A stretch of 64,000 nt of DNA from Chryseobacterium sp. G0201 (GCF_003815655.1 NZ_CP033917.1:1798001-1862000); one strand, 5' to 3'; positions 38,959-48,107 are shown, numbered from the stretch's first letter. Translations and numbers: made by a program. The notes: generated from the letters alone by a model not told the origin.

Positions 38959-41900
38959 ATGCAGTTAAAAACAATCAACGAAAAGTTTCTTCCTGATCTG
39001 TTGAAAAAGGAATTTGGAAAAGAGATTTTTACTCAACTGGAAAATAATCAACACATTTCTGTAAAAGGAAGTGCCGGATCTTCGACCTCTATTTTTGTGG
39101 CTGAGCTCTTCTTAACCCAAAAACATACAATTCTTTTTGTAATTGATGATAAGGAGGATGCTCTTTATGTAAATACAGAAATGGAAGATCTCTTGGGAAA
39201 AGAAAAAGTATTGTATTTCCCGGCAACTCACCTTGAACCTTATCAGGTTGAAAAAACGCAGAACGCCAATTTGGTTTTAAGGACCGAAGTTTTAAATAAA
39301 ATAAATTCAAGTAAATCTCCGAAAGTGATCGTTGCTTACGCGGGGGCTTTGTCGGAAAAGGTTTTGAAGAAAGAAGATTTCAAGGCTATTTCTCATCAGA
39401 TCAAAGTAGGCGACCAGCTTGACTTTGATTTTGTGGATGAGTTGCTTTCTCATTACAGTTTCCAACAGACGGATTTTGTGTCCGAACCGGGAGAATTTTC
39501 CGTGAGAGGCGGAATTGTAGATGTTTTCTCTTATTCTTATGAAAAGCCTTACCGTATTACTTTCTTTGGAAATGAGGTTGAAAGCATAAAAACTTTTGAT
39601 ATTGAAACTCAGCTTTCCATTGAAAAGGTGAAAGAACTTCAATTGGTCTCCAATATGAATTTTTCTGTAACAGGAACCAGAGTTTCTTTACTTCAATTAC
39701 TACCGAAAGAAAGTTTTATTGTTTCTAAAAATGGAGTTGTTGCAGTTCAGAAAATAAAAACATTTTACGAAAAGTCTTTAGAAAAATTTGAAACTTTAAG
39801 TAAAGATATTGCTCACAGAGCGCCGCAGGAATTATTTATTTCTGATCAGGAATTTTTATTTGATTATAAAAAATTTAAAACAATTGATTTCAGTAGTGTT
39901 TCCATTGAAAGCTTAAAAGATATTGTTGATATTAAAATTGAGCAAACCTCACAACCCACTTTTCATAAAAACTTTGAATTATTAATTGAAGATTTAGAAG
40001 AAAAGCAAGGTGAAGGTTTCGAAACCTGGATTTCTTTCTCCACAGAAAAACAAAAAGAAAGACTTGAATCTATCTTTGAAGAATTAGAACATGAAGTTCC
40101 TTTTAAAAGTTTTAAATCTGAGCTTCATGAAGGTTTTGTAGATAACGACAATAAGCTTTTGGTTTACACTGATCACCAGATATTTGACCGTTACCAAAGA
40201 TATAAAGCCAAAAATAATTTTGCAAAATCTGAACAGCTTACCTTAAAAGATCTGATGTCTCTGAAAATCGGAGATTATATCGCTCACATCGACCACGGAA
40301 TCGGAAAATTCATGGGATTGGTAAAAGTGAATAATGATGGTAAAATTCAGGAATGTTTTAAACTGACCTATAAAAACGGTGACTTATTATATGTAAGTAT
40401 TCATTCGCTTCATAAGATTTCAAAATTCAACGGTCCGGATGGAAAAGAAGTTGTTCTAAGCAAGTTGGGATCGCCAGCCTGGAAATCTTTAAAACAGAAA
40501 ACTAAAGCCAAAGTAAAACAAATTGCTTTTGACCTTATCAGACTGTATGCTGAAAGAAAAACGGCAAAAGGTTTTGCTTTTACACCGGATTCTTACCTGC
40601 AAAACGAGTTGGAAGCAAGTTTTATTTATGAAGATACTCCTGATCAGGAAAAAGCAACCATTGATGTAAAAAAAGATATGGAAGCCGATACCGTGATGGA
40701 CAGATTAGTCTGCGGAGACGTAGGTTTCGGTAAAACGGAAGTTGCTGTGCGTGCTGCTTTCAAAGCGGCAACCGACGGAAAACAGGTTGCAATATTGGTT
40801 CCGACCACGATTTTGGCCTTTCAACATTATAGAAGTTTTAAAGAAAGATTAAAAGATTTTCCGGTAAATGTAGACTATGTTAACCGTTTCAGAACGGCTA
40901 AGCAGAAATCTGAAACATTAGCTGCTTTAAAAAACGGAAAAGTAGATATTATCATTGGAACGCACCAGTTGGCAAGCGCAAGTGTTAAGTTTAAAGATTT
41001 AGGTTTATTAATTATTGATGAAGAGCATAAGTTCGGAGTTTCAGTAAAAGATAAATTGAAGACTTTAAAAAGTAATGTTGATACGTTGACATTAACAGCA
41101 ACACCAATTCCTAGAACATTACAGTTTTCATTGATGGCAGCACGAGATTTATCGGTAATTAAAACGCCACCGCCAAACAGACAGCCTGTGGATACGCAAC
41201 TTGTTGGCTTTAATGAAGAAATAATTCGTGATGCAGTTTCTTATGAATTACAAAGAGACGGACAGGTTTATTTTATTAATAACAGGATTGAAAACCTAAA
41301 AGATATTGCAGGATTAATCCAAAGATTGGTTCCTGATGCAAGAGTGATCACCGGTCACGGTCAAATGGAAGGAAAACAGCTCGAAAAGAATGTTCTGGAC
41401 TTCATGGAAGGAAAATATGACGTTCTGGTTTCCACAACAATCGTTGAAAGTGGGGTGGACGTACCGAATGCGAACACCATTTTTATTAATGATGCCCAGC
41501 GATTTGGGATGGCAGATCTTCACCAGATGAGAGGAAGGGTAGGACGAAGTAACAGAAAGGCTTTTTGTTATTTAATCACTCCGCCTTACGATATGATGAC
41601 ATCGGATGCGAGAAAACGTCTTGAAGCTATTGAGCAGTTTTCTGATCTGGGAAGTGGTTTCCAGATTGCGATGAAAGATCTGGAAATCCGTGGTGCAGGA
41701 GATCTTTTAGGTGCTGAACAAAGTGGATTTATTAATGAAATGGGCTTTGAGACTTATCAAAAATTAATGCAGGAAGCGTTGGAAGAACTTAAAGATGATA
41801 AGGATTTTGAAGATTTATTTGATAATGAAGAAGACAGAAACAAGCTCTTTAAATCTGTAAAAGATGTAAATATTGATACCGATCTGGAATTAATGCTTCC

Positions 41901-42330
41901 TGATTCTTATATCTCAAATACCGAAGAACGATTGTTACTTTATCAGAAACTTGCTGAGATCAATAATGAGATAGATCTGCAAAAATTTGAAGTTGAATTG
42001 ATCGACCGTTTTGGAAGTTTACCCAAGGAAGCCATTAATTTACTAAAGAGTGTTGCTCTAAAATGGCTTGCTTCCGACATCGGTTTTGAGAAAATTGTCA
42101 TGAAGAATGGAGTGTTTTTAGGATACTTTCCCGGTAACCCTCAAGATAAATTTTATCAGACAAGTAAGTTTAAAAACATTATTAGTTACCTCACTTCAAA
42201 TCCTGCAGAAGCCCAACTGAAGGAGAAAGTAAGCAAGGATGGAAATCACCTTATGATGAGAAAAGATAAGATAATAAATGTCGATGAGGTGAATTATCTA
42301 TTAAGTTCAATTTTAAAGAATGAAGATTAA
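38959..42330 (+). CDS. mfd: Transcription-repair coupling factor Mfd
   Basis: This 1123-residue ATP-dependent translocase removes RNA polymerase stalled at DNA damage and recruits UvrA. The N-terminal UvrB-like region (about 1-330) includes FPATHLEPYQVEKT, VAYAGALSEKV and EPGEFSVRGGIVDVFSY. A CarD-like polymerase-binding domain starts near residue 430 (IGDYIAHIDHGIGKFMGL). The helicase core has Walker A CGDVGFGKTEVAVRAA near 585, IIDEEHKFGV near 688, TLTATPIPRTLQFSLMAARD and QMRGRVGRSNRKAFCYL. The C-terminal TRCF domain (about 970-1080) contains LPDSYISNTEERLLLYQKLA. It is a complete single gene. Confidence 0.97.
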   Translation: MQLKTINEKFLPDLLKKEFGKEIFTQLENNQHISVKGSAGSSTSIFVAELFLTQKHTILFVIDDKEDALYVNTEMEDLLGKEKVLYFPATHLEPYQVEKTQNANLVLRTEVLNKINSSKSPKVIVAYAGALSEKVLKKEDFKAISHQIKVGDQLDFDFVDELLSHYSFQQTDFVSEPGEFSVRGGIVDVFSYSYEKPYRITFFGNEVESIKTFDIETQLSIEKVKELQLVSNMNFSVTGTRVSLLQLLPKESFIVSKNGVVAVQKIKTFYEKSLEKFETLSKDIAHRAPQELFISDQEFLFDYKKFKTIDFSSVSIESLKDIVDIKIEQTSQPTFHKNFELLIEDLEEKQGEGFETWISFSTEKQKERLESIFEELEHEVPFKSFKSELHEGFVDNDNKLLVYTDHQIFDRYQRYKAKNNFAKSEQLTLKDLMSLKIGDYIAHIDHGIGKFMGLVKVNNDGKIQECFKLTYKNGDLLYVSIHSLHKISKFNGPDGKEVVLSKLGSPAWKSLKQKTKAKVKQIAFDLIRLYAERKTAKGFAFTPDSYLQNELEASFIYEDTPDQEKATIDVKKDMEADTVMDRLVCGDVGFGKTEVAVRAAFKAATDGKQVAILVPTTILAFQHYRSFKERLKDFPVNVDYVNRFRTAKQKSETLAALKNGKVDIIIGTHQLASASVKFKDLGLLIIDEEHKFGVSVKDKLKTLKSNVDTLTLTATPIPRTLQFSLMAARDLSVIKTPPPNRQPVDTQLVGFNEEIIRDAVSYELQRDGQVYFINNRIENLKDIAGLIQRLVPDARVITGHGQMEGKQLEKNVLDFMEGKYDVLVSTTIVESGVDVPNANTIFINDAQRFGMADLHQMRGRVGRSNRKAFCYLITPPYDMMTSDARKRLEAIEQFSDLGSGFQIAMKDLEIRGAGDLLGAEQSGFINEMGFETYQKLMQEALEELKDDKDFEDLFDNEEDRNKLFKSVKDVNIDTDLELMLPDSYISNTEERLLLYQKLAEINNEIDLQKFEVELIDRFGSLPKEAINLLKSVALKWLASDIGFEKIVMKNGVFLGYFPGNPQDKFYQTSKFKNIISYLTSNPAEAQLKEKVSKDGNHLMMRKDKIINVDEVNYLLSSILKNED

Positions 42331-42387
42331 TTCAATATAAAGAGAAAAAATCTATTGTCTAAAATTGATCAAATTTAACTTTAGATG

Positions 42388-42455
42388 AAATATTTCAACA
42401 AATTCCGTGTTTTCAATATTGAAATTTAGCAGAATTTGTTGAAATATTTGTTTTA
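42388..42455 (+). terminator. Perfect 18-bp inverted repeat downstream of mfd, possible terminator
   Basis: The arms 42388-42405 and 42432-42449 are exact reverse complements around a 26-base loop that itself contains TTTCAATATTGAAA. The right arm runs into GTTTTAT. It could end mfd transcription, but the stem is long and AT-rich, and another role such as protein binding cannot be excluded. Confidence 0.55.
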
Positions 42456-42899
42456 TAGATGATCTTCGTCATGTATTTTCAAAATGAATAAAAATTTTTA
42501 TTAAAATAATATTAAATTAACGTAAGTTTTTTTTGTCCTGATTTTTAGAAAATTATAAGGATAGAGGCTCTTTTTTTCACTACTTATAGAGAAATTTTAA
42601 GATGATTTCACTTTAAAAATTAATTCAAACACATTATTTTCTATTGTTGTTAAAATGCCATAGAGGTATATCTGATGGTGAATTTGTGTATAAAATAAAG
42701 TCACTGTTTATTGATAAAACAGGAGGTATTAAATATCTTTAGGGTGAATTATTATATAAGACTGTCATAGGAGAAAATGAATTTAATTCAATATAATAGG
42801 AAATAAGTCTACTTTTTTATAGATTAAAAATATCTTGTAAATTGCTTATTTCTATTGGTTTACGGAAGGTAGGTGGATTTTTTAAGATTTTTTTTTCTT
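42456..42899. other. Long AT-rich gene-free region between mfd and the three-gene cluster
   Basis: No reading frame, tRNA or clear hairpin with a T-tract was seen. A 14-base direct repeat TTAATTCAATATAA occurs just after mfd (42327-42340) and again at 42783-42796, which may be chance in AT-rich DNA. Stop codons are dense in all frames. The region may hold the distal promoter and leader of the downstream cluster. Confidence 0.5.
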
Positions 42900-42907
42900 T
42901 ATCTTTG
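42900..42907 (+). promoter_or_regulatory. -7 box for the three-gene secreted-protein cluster
   Basis: TATCTTTG followed by C lies 12 bases before the ATG at 42920, giving a very short leader. No clear -33 element. Confidence 0.5.
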
Positions 42908-42919
42908 CAGACCCTTATT

Positions 42920-43744
42920 ATGAAAAAAACTGTGTATTTATGCGTAGTTGGACTATTGTCAGTCTATACTCACGCTCAGGTGGGCCTTGGGATTAGTACC
43001 CCCCAAGCTTCTCTCGATGTCAACGGGAAAACCACCTTAAGAAAAGAACTTAGAGTCGGCGGTACTTCAACCCAGATCGGAAATGCTGGAGTAAATGGCC
43101 AAGTTTTGGTTTCTCAAGGAGATGGGATTTCTCCTCAATGGAAATCATTGAACAATGTCTACTTTATGGAGGAAGGGCAATACAAATTAACCAATTCGTA
43201 TTTGTCATCAGATCAAGCAGGTATTACTATTCTTTCTAACGGAGTCTTGGGCGACAGTGTTTACAAAAACAGTGTAGGCGATGATATCACCGATTTGAAC
43301 AAAGGAAAATGGGTGAAAATTGCTGGTCTTGAGAATAGCTTTACTATTAAAAACGGACTCAATAGACTTACATATCAATTCCAAACAGGGGTTGAAATGA
43401 AATCTTCAGCACCAGATGCATCTCAGAATGTAAGCTTTACTTGCGGAATTTTCAGAAACAGTAAACTAGTAGCTGTTCGTCCGGACAAAATTTCTTCAAC
43501 CAATAATTCTGAAAAAAACGGTATCCAGGATTATATTTTTACATTGAATTATACGGAGCCAGATGTTCCGGTAGGTGTACACAAGGTTGAGGTTGCGTGC
43601 AGGAAAATTAATGTTTCCAACTCAAGTGCTCAGTTTGCTATTGGGCGTAGTGTGGCAAGCAACAATAATCTCTCTAATGCATTCACTTTAGAATCTGCAT
43701 TCAAGATAGACCTTATCGAATTTATAACCTACAAAGTAAACTAA
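42920..43744 (+). CDS. Secreted protein of unknown function, triplet member 1
   Basis: The protein is 274 residues from the ATG at 42920; the frame extends upstream across the -7 box, which argues for this start. A signal peptide (MKKTVYLCVVGLLSVYTHAQ) is followed by VGLGISTPQASLDVNGKTTL, a motif shared with the next two genes and with flavobacterial tail-fibre-like and adhesin-like proteins. A Gly-rich VNGQVLVSQGDGISPQWKSL comes next. The C-terminal half is beta-rich (FTCGIFRNSKLVAVR, VGVHKVEVACRKINV, FAIGRSV). No sorting domain is visible, so it is probably periplasmic or surface-associated by another route. Family not recognised. Confidence 0.75.
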   Translation: MKKTVYLCVVGLLSVYTHAQVGLGISTPQASLDVNGKTTLRKELRVGGTSTQIGNAGVNGQVLVSQGDGISPQWKSLNNVYFMEEGQYKLTNSYLSSDQAGITILSNGVLGDSVYKNSVGDDITDLNKGKWVKIAGLENSFTIKNGLNRLTYQFQTGVEMKSSAPDASQNVSFTCGIFRNSKLVAVRPDKISSTNNSEKNGIQDYIFTLNYTEPDVPVGVHKVEVACRKINVSNSSAQFAIGRSVASNNNLSNAFTLESAFKIDLIEFITYKVN

Positions 43745-43747
43745 TCA

Positions 43748-44563
43748 ATGAAAAATATATTATTTATCCTATTTTCTACAATAGGGTTGTCTCTTTCTGC
43801 TCAAGTGGGAGTAGCTACTCCTGAGCCTAAAGCGATGCTGGACGTTAACGGAAATATTAACCTTAGAGGAAAATTAGTAGTTCTGAATGCTGCAGACAGC
43901 AAACTTTCAGAAGGAAGAGATGATCAGCTTTTGGTTTCACAGGGCGAAGGACTTGCCCCTACATGGAAATCTCTTCGTATTCCTGATTATGAAGCGAATA
44001 AATTTTATTTAATTTATAATAACTCTTTTTCAGATAGAGTGGGTACAACCTTCACCTCTTCAGAAGAACCTACGATTGCATCAAGATCGGCTTCTTTTAC
44101 GAAAAACAGTAGCTTTAGTACTTTTAGTCAATTCAAAAAAATTCCGGGATTATCTCAGACATTTAATGTATACAGTACGGAAAGTAAAACTTACTTCCAG
44201 TTTGAAACGGTAATTCAAGCCAATTTTGCAACTGTAGGAACAACAGATACATCAATTGATTATGCATGTGGAATTTTTGTTGATGATAAATTAGTAAATC
44301 TAAGACAAGGAAATCTGAAAGCGGTTAACTCAACAAATCCTTTTCTTACCCACAACCAGATAGGGCTTGCTCAAAACCTTGCAAAAGGAGTACACACAGT
44401 GAGTGTAGCTTGCTCAAGATTAAAATCATATAACGTACCTACAGGAATAACACTAGGTATAGGAACCAGTGTTTCTGATAATATTGATTCTTATATCTCT
44501 CAATCATCATTTAAAGTAGATGTTTATGAGGTTCCACAGGTATTTAATGCGATAACAAACTAA
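43748..44563 (+). CDS. Secreted protein of unknown function, triplet member 2
   Basis: The protein is 271 residues, starting 3 bases after the previous stop. A signal peptide (MKNILFILFSTIGLSLSAQ) is followed by VGVATPEPKAMLDVNGNINL, then DDQLLVSQGEGLAPTWKSL, matching member 1. The C-terminal half repeats the shared pattern YACGIFVDDKLVNLRQ, KGVHTVSVACSRLKS and LGIGTSV. Tight spacing implies one operon with members 1 and 3. I see no enzyme motif; the domain could be a C1q/TNF-like or other beta sandwich, but that is a guess. Confidence 0.75.
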   Translation: MKNILFILFSTIGLSLSAQVGVATPEPKAMLDVNGNINLRGKLVVLNAADSKLSEGRDDQLLVSQGEGLAPTWKSLRIPDYEANKFYLIYNNSFSDRVGTTFTSSEEPTIASRSASFTKNSSFSTFSQFKKIPGLSQTFNVYSTESKTYFQFETVIQANFATVGTTDTSIDYACGIFVDDKLVNLRQGNLKAVNSTNPFLTHNQIGLAQNLAKGVHTVSVACSRLKSYNVPTGITLGIGTSVSDNIDSYISQSSFKVDVYEVPQVFNAITN

Positions 44564-44566
44564 ATC

Positions 44567-45325
44567 ATGAAAAAACTATTATTAATAAAGTTATTTTTCC
44601 TCGCAATATTCTCCAATGCTCAAGTTGGAATAAATACATCTACGCCAGTTAATACGCTGGATGTAAATGGTGATCTGAATCTAAGAAAAGAAATAAGAAT
44701 CGGAGCTTCAGAGGCTACAAAAGGAACTTCAGGTGCAAAAGGAACTATATTTCACAATAATGCAAACTTAAATGTGAACGATTGGAAGAATGTAAAAGTA
44801 GCAGACGGAATGGGAAGTATGTCTCTTTTTTCTATGAATACTGTTTTTGATAAAATTGGGGTAGCATTCTCCGGAAGTAACGGGGCTATAAGTCCTTATG
44901 CAGAAAATATGGATATTACATCAAATTGGACGGTTTTAACAGGTACTGTAAGCACTTTTTCTGTTACCAATACAACGAATAAAGTAACATTTACATTCCA
45001 GACGACTGCTCAAAAAACCGTTAATGCTAATACCACGAATGCTAATGCATCGATAAGTTTTGCCTGCGGAATTTTTGTAGATGATAAACTGAAAGCGGTA
45101 AGAACAGACGTTGTTTTAGGAGCAGATGGTACCAACAAGATCTTTAACCTGAATGCAACTCTTACTAATATTGGTATAAAAAAGGGCTACACTGTAAAAG
45201 CAGCCTGCACAAAAAGAAACTTAAATGCCGGAACATTAGGAATCGGTAGAGCGGTTAATACACAATTTCTTAATGCAGATATGTCACAATCTGTGTTAAC
45301 AGTATCAGTATTGCAACCGTTTTAA
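44567..45325 (+). CDS. Secreted protein of unknown function, triplet member 3
   Basis: The protein is 252 residues, starting 3 bases after member 2. A signal peptide (MKKLLLIKLFFLAIFSNAQ) is followed by VGINTSTPVNTLDVNGDLNL and RKEIRIG, close to member 1. The Gly-rich linker is shorter and replaced by KGTIFHNNANLNVNDWKNV. The C-terminal half has SFACGIFVDDKLKAVR, YTVKAACTKRNLNAG and LGIGRAV. A hairpin terminator ends the operon. Divergence between the three copies is high outside the shared motifs, suggesting an old duplication. Confidence 0.75.
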   Translation: MKKLLLIKLFFLAIFSNAQVGINTSTPVNTLDVNGDLNLRKEIRIGASEATKGTSGAKGTIFHNNANLNVNDWKNVKVADGMGSMSLFSMNTVFDKIGVAFSGSNGAISPYAENMDITSNWTVLTGTVSTFSVTNTTNKVTFTFQTTAQKTVNANTTNANASISFACGIFVDDKLKAVRTDVVLGADGTNKIFNLNATLTNIGIKKGYTVKAACTKRNLNAGTLGIGRAVNTQFLNADMSQSVLTVSVLQPF

Positions 45326-45349
45326 TTTTTCATAATAAATAATAATTGT

Positions 45350-45383
45350 AAATCTAAAGACGCAAGTTTTTAGATTTTTTTTT
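45350..45383 (+). terminator. Terminator of the three-gene cluster
   Basis: A perfect 9-bp stem AAATCTAAA/TTTAGATTT (45350-45358 with 45369-45377) with a 10-base loop runs into T8. Confidence 0.88.
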
Positions 45384-45444
45384 GATTTAAATAGTATTTT
45401 TTATGAATATGTTATTTTTTAAGCTATTATTTATGAAAATAAAT

Positions 45445-45452
45445 TATATTTG
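45445..45452 (+). promoter_or_regulatory. -7 box for the lipoprotein gene at 45474
   Basis: TATATTTG lies 21 bases before the ATG at 45474. An upstream in-frame TTG at 45450 overlaps it, so the ATG is preferred. Confidence 0.55.
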
Positions 45453-45473
45453 GGCTCATTAAAATCATTAACC

Positions 45474-46355
45474 ATGAGTAAAAACTTTCTATTTAAAGCT
45501 CTTCTAGGGCTTGTTTTCGGATTTCTGGTGTCTTGTGACAACACAACAGATGATCCTATCAATCAAAATAAAACAACCAACACAAATAATAACGGCGGCG
45601 GAGCCACGATTACTGGGCCGAGAATTTTAAATAAAATCATTAGCGGAGGTACTACTCAACAGGAATTTATTTCAACAGCAGGCGTTCTGGAAAAAGGAAT
45701 ATTTACAGACGCAAGCGCTCCTAATTCTTTCTTTACAGGCACACCAACCTATACCGGAACAAAAATTTCTAAAGTAAAATTTGTAGGTAGTGCAAGCAAT
45801 AGCCCAGGCTATGAATTTAATATTACTTATGACGTGAACGGGAGAATTTCCGGAACAACATCTAATATGTTGACGGGATCTACAATTATAGGAAATAGTG
45901 ATTATTTTTATACCTATGATTCTGCAGGAAAGATCACAAAGATCATCGAGAAGAAGAAAATAGGAACGGTAACACCTACGTATACTCACTTTACGGAAAA
46001 TACATTAACGTATTCCGGTGATAACATTACAAAAGTAGTTTCTGTAATGGGAGTAACTGATAGTAGTGGAAATCCACAGGCGGGTTCTTCGTTGGCGACG
46101 ACTTTCAATTTTACAAATTATGATGCGAAGATCAATCCTTATACAACACTTCCTAAAACATTTTTCTTGATGTATAGTTTAATACATCCTGCTAATTTCT
46201 ATAACCTATCATCAAACAACGTTGGAAATATGAATTTTGCATATCCGGCACCAACACCAGCAATCTCTGTAAATTTAACGTATCAATATGATACTCAGAA
46301 TTATCCTGTTTCAGATCAGACTAACTCCATAAATTATGTTTATAAAGCATTATAA
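45474..46355 (+). CDS. Lipoprotein of unknown function, related to the next gene
   Basis: The protein is 293 residues from the ATG at 45474. A lipoprotein signal (MSKNFLFKALLGLVFGFLVSC) is followed by an Asn/Thr-rich linker (NQNKTTNTNNNGGGATITG). GPRILNKIISGG starts a beta-rich body with YD-repeat-like strands: ITYDVNGRISGTTSN, YFYTYDSAGKITKIIEKK, LTYSGDNITKVV. The end (FTNYDAKINPYTTLPKTFF, YQYDTQNYPVS, INYVYKAL) is shared with the gene at 46458. The family resembles DUF4595-like lipoproteins as I remember them. No function can be assigned. Confidence 0.75.
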   Translation: MSKNFLFKALLGLVFGFLVSCDNTTDDPINQNKTTNTNNNGGGATITGPRILNKIISGGTTQQEFISTAGVLEKGIFTDASAPNSFFTGTPTYTGTKISKVKFVGSASNSPGYEFNITYDVNGRISGTTSNMLTGSTIIGNSDYFYTYDSAGKITKIIEKKKIGTVTPTYTHFTENTLTYSGDNITKVVSVMGVTDSSGNPQAGSSLATTFNFTNYDAKINPYTTLPKTFFLMYSLIHPANFYNLSSNNVGNMNFAYPAPTPAISVNLTYQYDTQNYPVSDQTNSINYVYKAL

Positions 46356-46457
46356 TAACGGTCTAAATTATTAGTTTTATTATAATGTGAGCAGATATAT
46401 ACTTTTTATTCAAAAAAAAATTATATTTTTGGGAAAATAAATAATCCCCCTTAAGGA

Positions 46458-47396
46458 ATGAAACGACTTTTCTATTTTGTTTTACTATTGGCAGGTTTTT
46501 CTGCAATACATTCTTGTAAAGATATGTTGGATGAAAATGGAGATCCATTAGTAGATATAAATAACAATAGCGGCTTAATAGGCCCTAGAGCATTGTACCG
46601 AGAAATTACAGATGCCGATACAATTGCCGAATATCATTATAACGGATTGCTTTTATCAAAAGTAATTACAGACAGTGCATCTATTACAGATGTAATGTTC
46701 AGTGGTGATAAGGTAAGCACTATCAATTTCCGTGGTTTCCTTGATATGGACGGAGATGGAGACTTGGAGAAGGACAGTATCGCTTTTTCTCAATTGTTTA
46801 CATATGGTAATACGGGAAGATTAGAGTCTATCTCAGAAAACCGTTCGATCTTCAGAAGAGCGGCGCCGATTCCTCCTGCAACTTTAGGAGTAAAATCTCT
46901 TTTCAAAAAAACGAAAAGTATTTTTAATTTAAAATATAACGGATCTACAGCTAAGCTTGATTCTATCATTATGAAAAATGGTGATGATGTTTCAGGAACT
47001 CCGTTTGCTTACACAAAATATACAAAAGTAGGTTACGAATATGTAGGCGATAATATCTCTAAAGCTGTAAAATATTATGGGGCGATGATAGGAACGACAG
47101 GAACAGTATTTGGAACACCAACTCAAAAATTGGGTTATGCCTATTCAAACTATGATACTCAGATAAGCGCTTATACGCTGTTGCCTACTGCTTACAAAAT
47201 ATCTGCACTTATATCAACAGATTATAAGGATATAAGAAGTTTAATGCTTTCGCCGAACAATCCTAAAAGAATATCGGTAACAGATCTTTCGTTGCCAATT
47301 CCTGCTCCGGATGTATTCTCTACAGACTATACTTATGATGCGCAGACTTACGTTAAAAAAGGATTTGGGATCAATTTTATTTATAAACCTTTATAA
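46458..47396 (+). CDS. Lipoprotein of unknown function, paralogue of the preceding gene
   Basis: This 312-residue protein has a lipoprotein signal (MKRLFYFVLLLAGFSAIHSC, Cys20) followed by KDMLDENGDPLVDINNN. It shares with its neighbour GPRALYREITDADT, a YD-like strand pattern (FTYGNTGRLESIS, YEYVGDNISKAVKYYG), NYDTQISAYTLLPTAYKI, YTYDAQTYVKKG and a final INFIYKPL. It includes an acidic MDGDGDLEKDS stretch near residue 97 that could bind calcium. It is surface- or periplasm-facing and membrane-anchored. A weak promoter-like TATATTTTTG lies upstream, and a terminator follows. Confidence 0.75.
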   Translation: MKRLFYFVLLLAGFSAIHSCKDMLDENGDPLVDINNNSGLIGPRALYREITDADTIAEYHYNGLLLSKVITDSASITDVMFSGDKVSTINFRGFLDMDGDGDLEKDSIAFSQLFTYGNTGRLESISENRSIFRRAAPIPPATLGVKSLFKKTKSIFNLKYNGSTAKLDSIIMKNGDDVSGTPFAYTKYTKVGYEYVGDNISKAVKYYGAMIGTTGTVFGTPTQKLGYAYSNYDTQISAYTLLPTAYKISALISTDYKDIRSLMLSPNNPKRISVTDLSLPIPAPDVFSTDYTYDAQTYVKKGFGINFIYKPL

Positions 47397-47420
47397 GAAA
47401 TAATTTTTTTAATAATATTT

Positions 47421-47455
47421 AAACTCAATTCTTCACCGGATTGAGTTTTTTATTT
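47421..47455 (+). terminator. Terminator upstream of pth
   Basis: A 9-bp stem AAACTCAAT/ATTGAGTTT (47421-47429 with 47440-47448) with a T-rich tail lies 25 bases after the lipoprotein stop codon. Confidence 0.85.
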
Positions 47456-47472
47456 TTTATCTCTTAATTTTG
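47441..47472 (+). promoter_or_regulatory. Promoter for pth, overlapping the upstream terminator
   Basis: A -33 TTG at 47441-47443 and a -7 TAATTTTG at 47465-47472 are spaced by 21 bases, 14 bases before the ATG. The -33 element is part of the terminator stem. Confidence 0.55.
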
Positions 47473-47486
47473 CAAAAAATTTCTCA

Positions 47487-48050
47487 ATGAAATATTTAAT
47501 CGTAGGTCTTGGAAATAAAGGCCCTGAATATGAAAATACACGTCACAATATAGGATTTAAAGTAGCCGAAAAAATAGCCGAAACATTGGAGGCTTCATTC
47601 AAAACTACCAACTTCGGATGGCTGGCTGAAGGTAAATATAAAGGCAGAAAAGTATTGGTTTTAAAGCCGGATACTTATATGAACCTTTCCGGAAACGCCG
47701 TAAAATTTTGGATGCAGAAAGAAAATATTCCTTTAGAAAATGTAATGATCGTCACAGATGATCTTGTGCTGCCTTTCGGGACATTAAGAATGAAGATGAA
47801 AGGCTCAGACGCAGGTCATAACGGGCTTAAAAACATCAACGAAGTTCTGCAGACACAAAATTACGCAAGACTTCGTTTTGGAATCTCTGCTGAGTTTTCA
47901 GAAGGGAGACAGGTAGATTACGTTCTCGGAACATGGAATGAAGAAGAAGCCGAAAAACTTCCCGAAAGAATAGAAAAATTCTCTAAAGCCTGTCTGTCAT
48001 TTGTTTTCGCAGGAATTAATAATACAATGTCTGCTTTTAACGGAAAATGA
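47487..48050 (+). CDS. pth: Peptidyl-tRNA hydrolase
   Basis: This 187-residue cytoplasmic enzyme releases tRNA from prematurely ended peptidyl-tRNA. The family opening is YLIVGLGNKGPEYENTRHNIGFKV, with the catalytic His in TRHNIG (His20) and Asn near residue 10. Further signatures are LVLKPDTYMNLSG, MIVTDDLVLPFGTLRMKMKGSDAGHNGLKNI and YARLRFGI. Length and motifs are normal. It has its own promoter and terminator. Confidence 0.96.
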   Translation: MKYLIVGLGNKGPEYENTRHNIGFKVAEKIAETLEASFKTTNFGWLAEGKYKGRKVLVLKPDTYMNLSGNAVKFWMQKENIPLENVMIVTDDLVLPFGTLRMKMKGSDAGHNGLKNINEVLQTQNYARLRFGISAEFSEGRQVDYVLGTWNEEEAEKLPERIEKFSKACLSFVFAGINNTMSAFNGK

Positions 48051-48077
48051 TTTTCTAATTAAAGCCTGAAAATAATA

Positions 48078-48107
48078 AAAGACCACCGAAATATCGGCGG
48101 TCTTTTT
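48078..48107 (+). terminator. Terminator after pth
   Basis: GACCACCGA/TCGGCGGTC (48081-48089 with 48094-48102, one mismatch) with a 4-base loop is extended by AAA/TTT and ends in T5. Confidence 0.9.

Noticed and set aside
42327..42796. Direct repeat TTAATTCAATATAA at both ends of the gap after mfd, as flanks of an excised element
   Set aside because: The repeat is short, AT-rich and lacks inverted ends or any recombinase nearby; chance is a sufficient explanation.
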